Source: Didymodactylos carnosus (taxonomy: Eukaryota; Rotifera; Eurotatoria; Philodinida; Philodinidae). Taken from it: DNA of 64,000 bases. The stretch lies in assembly GCA_905250885.1 (NCBI GenBank), contig CAJNOQ010000149.1:1-64000 (forward strand), given 5' to 3'. Shown here one piece after another: positions 40,801 to 52,863 of this stretch (positions within the stretch are counted from its first letter, which is position 1; the number at the start of each line of letters is the position of its first letter). Below the pieces are notes generated by a model. The model made no database searches. It was not told where the DNA came from and saw only the letters and a list, made by a program, of their open reading frames with translations. The position numbers and the translations under genes were made by a program.

Positions 40801-43800
40801 TTTATAGGGTGGCATTGCGGAAGGTGAGATATATGACTCTAAACGTTAAATACACAATTTTCAAATACTATCTACATGTTAATCCGACAAGAATTTGCTA
40901 TACATATATTTCATTTCTTAACACACTGACGATGACAACTGTTGTTTGAATTTTCTATTACGTAACATTCTTCTTTTTTTCAAACGGAATATGACCTTAA
41001 TGTAAATCCATGTTACGATCGACACACTCATATACATCAAGGTATTAACACGATAACATATTTTAAGGAAATGAGAGAACAAACGATGTATACATTTAAC
41101 AAATACTATGAACGTGGTGCAAATACTGTTTTAATATTTATGTATAATACATTCTGAAACAGAAATTTGCAGTAATGAAGACGAGACTAAAAATCTCAAG
41201 TATCGATATCGATGAGACATGACTAAAAATGATCTTCCCTCTATGTTTGAGTTACCAGTAATATATACTAAATTTTATCCCAAACTATCTATATTAAAAA
41301 TGCATTTTTAATTAGTAAGATTAGGACAAACCATAATTTTGGTATATAAAAATACGGTGCAGAGATATTACTTCGCTGTATTCATCGTCTATTTGCTTTA
41401 GAATCATCGGATTTATTAGATCGTAATTTTCATCAATCTTATGATGAAAAAAATGAACATCAAATTTATCCGCATAAAATTCATAAAACAAGTACAATTA
41501 GTCCAAGATTGTTATCAGTCAATCATGACCCATACAATAAAGATTTGAATAATAAAGAAGCAGCCGCCTTTTCATATTCTCCCGGTTCATTATCAACATT
41601 TGAATTAGCTTGGGGATCACAAGGATGGTATCTAAACTTTCCATCATCGAGTTCCATATCAACGCGTCTGATGTATCCAACAACAACTCGATCGACAAAC
41701 GACGTTGTAGCTTATTTGAATAAAACTGATCAGATATATACACAGCGAAATATTAATGATACGCTACGTTTATTAAACGTACCGATTGTACAACCAACAA
41801 AATCGACACCAACAATAATAAAATGGAACTCAACATGGCATTATGGCTATACGAAACGAATAACAAATATACAGAAAAAGTCTAGTAATAATCCTTTAAC
41901 AACTCAAACATTGCATGCTTATGCAACGAATTCATCTACTACTCGAAGAATCATTGATACGAGTTTTCACACAACGTCTAATTTCATGCCAGTTGACAGC
42001 ACTACAGAAAAATCTAATCCAACACATAACAGCACATCAAAAATACGAGAAAAATTTTTCACAACATTAGCATCAAATTTCTTTTATCCAATATTATCCA
42101 GTGAGAAAAATCATACAAATTCAACTGCCATTAACACAATAACATATACGACGAACATCACAACTACAAAAATGAAACAATTACCTTTTGATACTTCAAC
42201 ATTATCATCGCCTACAACAACAGCTCGATATACAATTGATTATTCATTATTAAATTTTAATCCGTTATTATTCTTCTCTACAACACCAACAACATCAAAA
42301 TTGGCAGGGAAAATAAATCAAACAAACGCATCAAAACCTGAGATATCATCATCAACAATAACGATTCCTCCACCAACACCATGGTACTCTCCACAAGGAC
42401 CATTTGACTGGTGGCATTGGATATGGTATACAAAAACAACAACTACCACTTCAAAAGGTATAACAAAAAAAGCTTTAATCTTAACATCAACCACCACTAC
42501 AACAATAAAACAGACAACAGCTATAAATACGACTAGTACAATAATATCCGCAACGACAAGAACGACTACTCTTAAGAAATCCTATACAAATAGTTCAACA
42601 CAATCGCCAGAAACAAGAAAAGTGTTAAGTTATTCTACTCCAGTTATTATATTTCCAATTCTTTTTCCCTCAAATATGACATCGACAACCGATCGCATAC
42701 TTTTCGTAACAAAATTGACATCAACACCGAATCATCAATCTATAATCAATAGTACAATTCGAACATCAGCTCTCAGTACTACGATCACCACACATACGAG
42801 TGGAAAAACTCGGACTGCCCAAAGTCATACCATCGACTGGTTTAAATTTCCAGTCATCAAACAGAAACACAACAGTTTTCCATCATCGCATTCATCTCAT
42901 CGAACACATTCATTTTCGTTATCAAGCAGCAAGAGGAGTCCCAAATGGAAATCAAGTACTCAACCTAGTACAACGACATTTGATATTAGTGGAATAGATG
43001 ACGATGAGGGTGAGGGTGACGATGATCAGGATTGGAACAGTATATTTTCAAAAGATGCCAGTGATTTAACAGTTAAACTTTCGTCTAAAAACAATTTTCT
43101 TGCGACACAATCAACGACACTAATAGTAGAAACACTATCGAACAGATATCAAGCCAATAATGAACGAAATGCGCTTCCAAACAGTAAGTAAAATGTAATA
43201 AGTTACTGTTTATGAATAAATATTTATATTCTATCATTTTTAATTTTAGATGTCAACAGTCTAATGACTCCAACAAACGTTCATAGTATGATTCGTCGTG
43301 TTATTGAACAACGTAATAAAAAAGTAATGGAAAATCGTCGTTTAAGTAAAACAGGTTTGTTCTTCACTCATCATATCCACAGATAACATTTATAATTTCA
43401 TTAATTTTTTATTAGATATTACCATTATTGCTGTATGTATACTATTCGTTATTTTATTGGTAATAATCAATTTAATTTTATATGCTGTTCGACGGTGAGG
43501 ATAAGAATAAAACAGGTTCTATATGATTATTTTGAACACGATTTATCATCTCTTGTAGACATCGTCATCAATTACAAAGACGTCATTTGATCAGTCCTTC
43601 ATTAGCAACAACTATAGTGGGTACCACTGGTAGTAGCATGAATGGTACTAGTGGTACAAATACAATGCCGAATAATTCAGATATTTTACCAGCTGTTGGC
43701 GAAATTGTTATTTGGGGTGCAAAAGATCAACGTGGTTATATGATTGATAATAATGGTACATGGGCAAAAATCGAAGGACGACAATGGTTTGGAAGTAATA

Positions 43801-46800
43801 TATTCAAAGGTTGTAGCAAAAGTTCATTGTCAAAAAGGTTTGAATGATTGTTAATTTCACTAAAAATGTGTTTTATTCACAGTTTTATTTATATTTAAAT
43901 TAAGCTTTCGCTCCAAATTTCGTGTTCGTTCAGATAAAAAAGAAATAAGACAAGCACAATTATTTAAGTGTCCTTTATTAATGGATAGTAAGTTGTTGTT
44001 GTTGTTATGACATAAAATTAGTTTTTGATATCTACCGGTATTCGAAGGTGCCACATTGAGTCCTGTACCAGAATGTGACTATGAAAGTTCTGAATTATCA
44101 TTGTCTGATACCGTGCTTAACGGTATATCCATAAAACGCTCAAAACCAAATTTTATTAATAAATCAGAAGTGAAAGATATATCCGAAGTAAGTTTTATTG
44201 TAATTATAAATGCAGGAGATGACACAATATGGAATATTTCTGTCATAGAGACTTGTAAAAAATACCCAAGTTCTTGTTCATACAACTGGTTCACACGATC
44301 AATTGTCATCGAGATATAGTCGGCAACTTTCAAATTCAACAGGAGATTATTATAAACGAATTAGTGGTGGTGATGATTCTAACTACACACTTGGAGAAGA
44401 TATGGGTATAGGAGGAATGTAGTGTTCAAATATTATAGCTTAAATTCTATATACAATTTAGAATCTTCCTTAGCTGAACAAGATACAGATAAAAGTGAAA
44501 ATCCTATTGTTACAGTTCCAATATTAATTCGAGATTGTAATTCACCAACAGACACGACGTACGATCAAAATTATTCAATACTATCCGTTGTTGAGGTTTA
44601 CCATCTGACTGTCTAGCTGATACCTAATAAACTTAATTTTTATTCTTATTTTAGTATTCAAGTACTCCTGTTCGTCCAAATTATTTACAACCGAGACATC
44701 ATTCACACGAAAATAACAACACATTTTCATCACCAACACAAAATTCAGCATCATCAAAATTTTTCTTGAATAGTTTTCAATCATCTAATACTGCAGCAGC
44801 CACGCAACAACGATCACCATTACAATTAGAATATATGGGTAGTAGTAGTGGAACTAGTAATGTCACTGGACAGTTTTCACCCACACAACTGGATACGTCT
44901 CAGGAAGCATTTAAAATAAAAAATATGACACTGACAACTGGATATTGTCAAACTGAGTTTACACCATTGGATCCAAATTTATTACTGAAAAATAGTAATT
45001 TATTTCAAACATTATTAGATTCATCATCAAAAGCTGTAACATGTGATGATACGGCTGAACATTTATATCGTTACTCACAATCGGCTCAATTGTCGACATA
45101 TGACAGTGGTTTTATCGATGATAAAAGTGATCAAAGTATTGTTTCATCATCATCAAATTTATCAAATACGAAACAGATGAGACCGGTATCATGTCCGGAT
45201 GTGCAAATATTACAATCAGAAAATGAGAAATCACCACATATTGATCTAGTGAGAAGAAAAAGTTTTATAAGGCAAACATCTCCAGAGAGATGCCGTTCAT
45301 TATCGGGTGATGAACACTATCAACAACAACAACTACAAGATGAACAAAATGTTGATACACAATTGGAGCAATTACTTGAACGTCAAAGATTGAATCAACA
45401 ACTACAATTAGACGATTTACAAGCCAATTTAATCACTACTGCAGATCACAATACGAGTGCCAATAGTCCAAAAGAGACGAAAATATCAGAGTGGCGTTCT
45501 ACAATACGATCAAAATTACGTCAAATAGTCAATAATCCGGTTATGGGGAAAAGAAGAGTCGATACTTCTGATGTAGAATCAAAACGAGTCTCTTTTCCAG
45601 GTACATCACCGTAGGACACTAAAACATGTCGACTGAAAAAACCTACTAATTGTTTTTTTTTTAGATAAACATGTTACACAACGCTTTTCTCCACCTTGTC
45701 AATCACCACCATATTTCGGTTCAACGTCACAAGAACAACACGTCTCATCAGCGCAACCAGCCATACTAGATCAAACAACAACTGATCTCTCGAACATGTT
45801 CACCACGTATGACTTGTCACCAATGTCATTACAAAAGTTCAATAGTAATGGCGGATTTGATAAAACACAGTTAGGTAATCGGATGCGTTCATTCTTTCCT
45901 GATTACGATGAAAAATCGACTACAGTGTTAATACCAAAAAATAATAATAATCGCAATAGTCCTGAACCAAGTTCATTGTCCGATCAAACTCATCTACAAA
46001 TGTCATCACCTGTTCTACGTGATTTATTTGCAACAAAAGCGGCCATCGATGACGATGAAGACCAACCTGTAATTATGAAAAATTTACACTCTGTAAAATC
46101 ATTGAAAAAATTTTTTGAAACGCGAATGCAACGTCAAGGTTTCCCAAGCGAAATGAATCTATCGCCGGCATCATTTTTAGATAATAGACAGAATGAACAA
46201 CAACACCAGTTGAATGTCGAGGAAATGAACGATGATACGCATGAACAATTTTATAGTAGTGGATGTCTGATCTCAAATCCACTACCGATGACGGATAGTC
46301 ATAGAGTGGTTGATAATAATAATAATAATAATAATAATAGTATGATAGATGACGACAAACAACACTTGATCTCAATAAGAACAAAACTGTTAGATAGTTT
46401 AAGACGAAAAAAACGAATACCAATAACAGACCAAATCAGTCAGTCATCATCCACAGGTAAGACTACACATAGAGGTTTTATGACTTCGATGTTTTCTTTC
46501 TTCAATCAGGCGTGTTAGTCTAAAATTTCTATTATTATTCTCAAAAAACGTATTTTTTAAGTGTGATCATCTGTTTTTCTATAGATGTTGACAATGACGA
46601 ACAGTACCATCGTCGTTCCACAACTCCAGTACAATCAGCTATAGCCGAATATTCCGATTTATCACAAATATCTTCGCATATTTATGTTCAACAGCAACAA
46701 CAAAATGAACAACAATCGATTCCAAGTTTCGACCATAATAACCATTTTACACTTTTGAACAACGAAATGGAATCTCATCATTTATCTACTATAACTAAAC

Positions 46801-47264
46801 AATCACCACATTCACGACGATTTCGTTCATCGTCAAGTAATTCGTTTGAAAATAGTTTAGATATTTTGCAGCACCAGTCATCATCACAGTTGACAAGAGC
46901 TCATGTCAAGCGATCATTATCACATGATCCTAATTATTCATGTTCTAATCGTTCATCGAATGGATGTTTTATTGAAAACTGGGGGCAAGATACGCCTAAG
47001 ATGAATCAAGAAGATGACGAAAATGATGACTTAGTTGATGACAACGCATCGGAAAGTTCAATGTTATGGCAAGCAAAAACACGTTTGCAAACATTTGTTA
47101 AAACAACACGTAGTGAGTATCAACAGAATAACCAGAATTTCGATCAAAATACTCGCTCAAATATTAATCATCCGTTGTACAGGGGAGACAATCGATGTAG
47201 TCAGATAACTTCAACTAACAGTGATTACTCGAAAAAAATAATTATGACTGAAACAAAATTTTAA
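37860..47264 (+). CDS. single-pass receptor: SUEL lectin + CUB + Thr-rich stalk + long cytoplasmic tail
   Basis: Sixteen exons: 37860-37971, 38113-38427, 39994-40173, 40234-40404, 40468-40761, 41402-43183, 43250-43354, 43416-43494, 43559-43837, 43905-43987, 44048-44187, 44249-44405, 44462-44595, 44655-45600, 45665-46456, 46585-47264. They sum to 2082 codons plus stop with every phase consistent. The ATG at 37860 opens a hydrophobic signal peptide (IEFLIILYLNYV, residues 8-19). Residues about 38-142 form a galactose/rhamnose-binding (SUEL) lectin domain with its cysteine pattern (IYCHE, PYCQQGF, SACSGRENCTI, YECIS). Residues about 143-259 form a CUB domain (FQTPHFPNPYNPHDDCWC, FQLIPYD, GGFWIIYE). 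A Thr/Ser-rich, probably O-glycosylated stalk runs about 360-950. A membrane helix (about 988-1011) is followed by VRRHRHQLQRRH as a stop-transfer. The tail of about 1070 residues is disordered, with Gln and Asn runs and many RxxS-type sites but no kinase or adaptor domain seen. Lectin plus CUB suggests glycan or ligand recognition; the ligand is unknown. Confidence 0.88.
39592..39858. mobile_element. small inverted-repeat element in receptor intron 2
   Basis: A 29-bp block tgtcccatataaagagc... at 39607-39635 is inverted at 39810-39838 with about four mismatches. A further match outside it (tgtgttctt versus aagaacaca) extends the arms to about 39592 and 39858. The interior repeats the word gttctt/aagaac. 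Length about 267 bp, no coding capacity, ends uncertain. Confidence 0.5.
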
Positions 47265-50200
47265 TTAGTATTTGTTGTTTTGATTGACGAAAATTATTTT
47301 ATTTGTAACTTCTTGACGTAATAAAACTTGACCATAAACGCATTTTTTTTTGACTATTTAATTGATATTACTTTTCTTGTTGTTTTTTTTTCTATTTGAT
47401 TAATATAAGTAAAACTTAGTTACTCTGTTATTGTTTCGTTGATACTTCAGTTTTTCGATATTCTACCTAGGAGTGTCGGTCAGCAATTTAACACTAGAAT
47501 TCTAAATTGGCCTTTTATGAAAATGAAAAGATATTCATGCCTCTTGTCCTTAAACTCATGATTCAATTGTCACAAGCTGTTACTTTGTGTTACATTTACT
47601 ACTGAAACCGTCATGTTGAGGATTTTAATCTGTTGTACAATAACTGTCACTTTTTAATGACTAAAACTGAGTATCATCATTAAATTTTGCACTCACGATA
47701 GAGCAGTGTACGAGCAACAACAAGCTTTTGTTATCCGTTTTCCATAATTGTCTAGATACTTATTTTTTCGTTACAGAATTCTTCCATCGGAGCTAGGCAA
47801 GTTCGATCATTACTAAGTCCAAGTCTAACAGAAATATTTTTTGTCAAGTCCAAGTCCGCTGGAGCTTAGTTTCAACTCCAGGTTCAAGTCGAAGTTCTTC
47901 ATAGCAGTTTCTGCACTATACAGTACGTCATAATCATGTATGATGGGCAAATAAATTTTATCCATACATTGATGCATGTTTGACAAAAAAAAGATTAATA
48001 AATTAGGTATCAGATTTTGTTGTTGAATCCAAAAGATTTTTCCTCCTTGGACTTCAAATGGACTTGATAAAAAAATGCTTAAGTTTAAGTCTGTCAAAAA
48101 AACGTTCACGTCCGGACATGGATTTGCTGACCTGTGCCTTCCGTCCAGAAAAGAAGAGGTTGTGAGAAACAAAATACCTTTTAATTAAATGACGAGTAAG
48201 AAGACACATTAATACAATAAAAACAGTAGAGAAAAAAAACTGACTAATTATTAAGTAAAGTATATTTTGTTGTCCAGGTCAATTCTGTTTAAATAAATAT
48301 AAAGCAATATGCAGAAATGAGTCTAGATAACTTGTACGTCACTCCTGATTAACAATGACAAATATTGCAGCGAAATTGCGACTTTACAATATAGTATCCG
48401 CCAAAAGTATCTCAACCCTAGTATAAAATAAATTTATAACTAACGAGGGAACCTCTCCAGATGTCCAACTCCGTTTGAGCTTATATTTTGCTGATCAATA
48501 GAGGACACGAGTGTAACAAAAAGGATTTGGGTTGTTGTGGCTTCCTTCCCGAGTTAGCGTTGATTTAGTGAAATTCGAGTTTGGGGTATGTTTACTGTAA
48601 CGCATTATTCCCATGTGTTAAACAGCTGAAACTCACAGCAATATTAGTCCTAAACAAAGCCCGTATGCTGCAAAAATTTTCGACCTTAATCTTCTGTCCT
48701 TCGTAAGAAATCGAATTTTCTGTTTTTCATAGTATCGGCACTGCCTTGCGAACTGCAAATTAAATAATTTTCTTTTTCGTTATCAAGTTTGCTTTGACCT
48801 GGTAAGTTGACAAAAGCATTTTTTATCTCTATTGGACTGCTTTCAAGTGTTTGCGCTATTGAATGACACGATTAGATTTTTTTTCATCTGCAGTTCGCAA
48901 GGCAGTGCAGATACTCTATGAAAAACAGAAAATTCGATTTCTTACGAAGGACAGAAGGTTAAGGTCGAAAATTTGTGCAGCATACGGGCTTTGTTTAGGA
49001 CTAATATTGCTGTGAGTTTCAGCTGTTTAACGCATGGGAATAATGCGTTACAGTAAAAATACCCCAAACTCGAATTTCACGAAATCAACGCTAACTCGGG
49101 AAGGAAGCCACACAACCCAAATCCGTTTAGGCTATTTGTTACACTCGTGTGCCCTATCGATAGGGGCACACAGAAATATGAGCTCAAAGGGAGCTGGACA
49201 TCTAGAGAGGTTCCCTCGTAAGTCTAGACATATGTTTGACCAAGAAACTGTCAGAAATATTTCTCTACACGTGATTATTTCTTCAGTATTAGTTAACTAT
49301 TTTATGGTGAGGGTAAATGAAAAAGAGTGCAAGCTTCTTAATAATTTCTCAACCTCTTTTTTGCCGTATATTTCTATGATTACATTTTCGCAAAAGTATG
49401 ATGTACATCGAATTTTAGATTTTATGATGGAAAGAACGCCTCTCTAAGTATTTTACATTAGTGTCTATATATTCTCAACGAATTTCCGGATCTATACCTA
49501 GTTAGCGTTTAAACTGTGAAGAAATAAATTGCATTTATTATGATAATAGTCGCACTAAAACGCGTTTAAATTTCTTCCTCACTAAACCCTGTTTACATGC
49601 GTTTTTATTTATATTTCAGCAAAAACGTGTTTAATCAAGGTTTGTTCAAAGCCCATGATTTATACATTTTAGTTTAAAAAACTTTTCAGCAAATAATGGC
49701 TTATCGGCGGACATTATTATTAAACGCGTTTTTTTTAAATTTTCCTTAATTAAAGAAGTGTAAACAAATATACATCTAAACACGTTTAAATGAGTATTAA
49801 TATAAATCCTTTTTGTTTACAAATCCTAGTTTATTTTTCCTTTTCTATCCTTTTTCCGCTCCGAATACATTAAAAGAAATTACACATTTAGATAAACTGC
49901 ATAAATCCATGTCGAACATTTTTATTAGATACCGTCAGTTGTCGTGGTATATAATCTAAACCGGGCGGTGTTCTCCATATCTCGGTGCGAAGAATATCGC
50001 TCGGTACACCGTTTCAAAGTTATTCACCTTTTTGTTTGATGTTTGTTGGAGAAGTATATAACAACGACAAAAACTTTAAAGATTTCTAATTTTTCTTCCT
50101 AACTCGTCGAAGTACATGAACTTTGACTTCAGTACTGCCTTACTGTCCGTCATTCGCTATCCTGCGATGACTATTATCTATGACTATCGGTAATCTAAAA

Positions 50201-51466
50201 ATAAAATGAAAAACTATCAGCAATGTTATGTGACTGACCGCTCATATACCGAATTGTGTTTTCTTTTAGATGATGATAAACCGGCAGTATTTTGTCGCAT
50301 AGTGGGCAAGCGGACATTTAGAAAAAGTCGTCGTTCATTTTTTCAAGTTTTGATCAGCGGATCATTTCGATAGATATGGTGACTATATTTCCCTAGAATA
50401 ACTCTTTTTGACTTTACGGGAACAGTTGATTGATGAATCGATTGTCCTTTGAGTTAAAATACCCACACAATAGATTCTGCCTAACTCTGGAGAACAATAT
50501 TAATATCCGAAGGAAACAAAAAAAGAGTAAAACATTATCAAAATAAAAAAGACCACAACTCAAAAGACAATTAATCCATCAATAACTACAATTTTAAAGA
50601 TTCCTCAACTGACTACAGCTCAACAACAGTGATCCGACGGTCAGTATAGAACTTTGTCAAGAACATTCTAAATATTCCTGTTGTAGATGTTGTTCTATGT
50701 CGGAACAACCGAGTGCTTTCAAAACTGTATATAACATGTGTATTTGCTCACTGATTATGTTGTTATAAAGTTAGTTACATTTGAAATAAAGATAGAAAAA
50801 TAGTATTAGAGTTATATGTAATCATAACAAGATGTCGCTTCTGCAGTATGTAGGAAGTTTTTCTCCGCAAAGACAACTTTTTGGGCTTAAAAGATGTTGA
50901 TCGAAACCTGTAATGTTGCGCTTCTTGAAGATCTGCCATGCTTATCTAGAAATAGGTAGTATGTTTTACAGTTTGTTTTTAAACCAAAACTAACCCTTTT
51001 TTGATGGGTAACAAAACTAAGGATACACGTTTTAGTTTGAACATGTACGTGAAGTTTAATTGTATCCCAGAAGCTGAATTGCTAATGGGAACATGCCTTC
51101 TATAGGATTGATCTAATATTTTAATTATTCCGATCTAAAAATTAGTGGAAAAAATATCATGTATACTTTTCTACAAGAAAACAAGCGAAATGAAACAACT
51201 TACATGGATCACGGATTATATTATTTATATTTTCAGGTAATACTAGACCGTATGTCATGTCCATTACCTTAAACTCTGTTTTCGCCGAACCTTTTCGTAA
51301 GAAATCACATGGCTCGTAATGACTAGTCTAAAGTAATAAAAGATAAGATGGAATCGAAAAAGGCTAAACTGTACGGTGTGCTGTTTTAGTCCACAGCTGT
51401 CATTTTAAATATGAACCTACTGGAGCGTGTTGTTGAAGGAGAACATAGTCTCAATTACGTTTGATG
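47265..51466. other. intergenic region downstream of the receptor gene
   Basis: Begins with the receptor 3' UTR; aataaaa at about 47321-47327 is a plausible poly(A) signal. 47810-48130 repeats aagtcc/ggactt and may be an old element without clear ends. 48443-49219 is the TAA-flanked foldback. 49500-49800 repeats the word cgtttaaa. 50100-50380 holds a short possible exon pair, discussed under findings. Nothing else was recognised. Confidence 0.5.
48443..49219. mobile_element. long-armed foldback element with TAA flanks
   Basis: 777 bp starting cgagggaacctctc and ending gagaggttccctcg. The arms are about 310-330 bp each (48443-48755 and 48892-49219) and nearly identical over long runs, for example around ccttcccgagttagcgttga and its complement. 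They are separated by a spacer of about 135 bp. TAA lies immediately outside both ends. A 3-bp TAA/TTA duplication is typical of PIF/Harbinger, so a Harbinger-type MITE is the best guess. High arm identity suggests recent arrival or arm conversion. Confidence 0.8.
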
Positions 51467-51474
51467 GTCTAGCA

Positions 51475-51959
51475 CAGAGGTGCAACCGGTATCGGTACGA
51501 ATTATAACGCCGACCGGTATACCGGCATTAGTATATAATCAGTCGGTCGATATTGCTAGTATTTTACGATATGATACGATTTTCTTCGAAAAACATCGTG
51601 TGAATGCAGTTCACCTGTGACATATTTCTTCCACTAAGATATCATTCCAATTACTTAAGCTTTGTCGACTTATATAAACTTCTTAATTTAAAAGATTGAA
51701 TTAGATTGCTGGTTTTCGTAAAAAAAAGGCGTGAAAAAAAAATCAGCTATAAATAATTAATGTGAAAAGATTAATCTATCCCTTTGATAACATAAAATAT
51801 AGTTCACAGTAAAGAAAAATAAGGGAAAAGTATTTGTATTTAGGCAAAATATGATCAGAACAAGCCGGTGCCGACCGATATACCGCCCGGTACCGGTACG
51901 AAGTTTGTATACCGGTGACAGGCACTTGTATCGCGTTTTTGATACCGGTTACACCCCTG
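51475..51959. mobile_element. short non-autonomous hAT element
   Basis: 485 bp. The left end is CAGAGGTGCAACCGG and the right end CCGGTTACACCCCTG. Flanking 8-mers are gtctagca (51467-51474) and gcctagca (51960-51967), an 8-bp duplication with one mismatch, which with the CAGRGGTG tip identifies the hAT superfamily. Both ends are packed with the word ccggta/taccgg. No transposase. It interrupts the last codons of the minus-strand gene to its right. Confidence 0.85.
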
Positions 51960-52863
51960 GCCTAGCAGGATTATAATATTGACTTGTTCAAGAATAGGAC
52001 TGTTCATTGTCGTATATGGTTGTTGCGATGTTAGTGGGTTTGGCTGCCGATTAAAGTTGGTCGGATCTGCTACATACTTCAGTAACTGTTTTCGAACTAT
52101 TCGATGTCTATAGTTTTTGTGGTTTTTCGAACTTTTTTTTCTCTCAAACATCCACAAGTTATCATATGCTACAGAAACAATATCATTTATAAAATCATCT
52201 TTAGCATTCTTTTTCATAAAATTTAATAATAGCTTATCTGATAGGGATTTTATTGTTTGTGTCATGTCATCACATGCCGTTTGAAAATTGGCTTCTAAAA
52301 TTGGTTCCAAGTTGTTTTCAATTGTTCGTTCTCTAATATGAGAACTGCCATCTTCTGCAATATTAAAAAAAGCTGCCGCTTCCAGAATAGTGTCCTTGCG
52401 TTCAACAACTAAAGTAAAACTCATTTAAGTCGTTATCATTCATAAATAGGAATATTAGCTATTAATATAAGGCGATAACGAACTGGTGTATTGTACCTTT
52501 TCTAGAAAAGCGATCTCTAGTAAGTGTAAAGGTTTTTACAACTTTGTAGCCGTTAAATTTACTACTGTAAAACAACTTTAACATACCGGGACCAGGTTGT
52601 CGTTGCTGCTGCTGGTTGACGGACTCCTATGGTGGTGGCTGCTGATGTGAGTAAGCCTTAAGCAAGCGGCTGTTGTTGAGAGATGGGGTGTGCAAGAACC
52701 TGTTGATGTGCTCCTGAAATAATGAATGCAGCCGATCGTGAACGACCGGTGTGTTTGAAAAACCAAAATTTTCTTTTTTCGACTTCAACGTAAAATGGCG
52801 GGAGTTCTTTTAGTATAAGTTTCCGCTCGATAAAATCGACAAATTCGAATTGAGTACAAAATT
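51855..52863 (-). CDS. unrecognised multi-exon gene, 3' part, with transposon-derived C-terminus
   Basis: Three minus-strand exons fit in phase: 52863-52700 (acceptor ATGCAG, enters in phase 1), 52626-52587 and 52408-51855. Together they give 252 complete codons including the stop. Exon 1 encodes a dense aromatic and charged stretch (FVDFIERKLILKELPPFYVE, then KRKFWFFKHTGRSRSAAFII). Exon 2 is a short Gln-rich linker. Exon 3 is mostly helical and charged (ERTIENNLEPILEANF, KKNAKDDFINDIVSVAYDNL) and then Pro/Asn/Gln-rich. I recognise no family. Low-complexity texture, splice phases and lack of stops argue that it is real. The last 34 codons and the stop lie inside the hAT element; without the insertion the frame would meet a stop only a few codons past the target site. 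The 5' exons were not found with confidence; a possible one is 54463-54365, which ends in a good GTAAGA donor but in a phase that would need one more exon. Confidence 0.55.

Noticed and set aside
46073-46423. Minus-strand frame with poly-Tyr
   Set aside because: Shadow of the poly-Asn run in the receptor tail.
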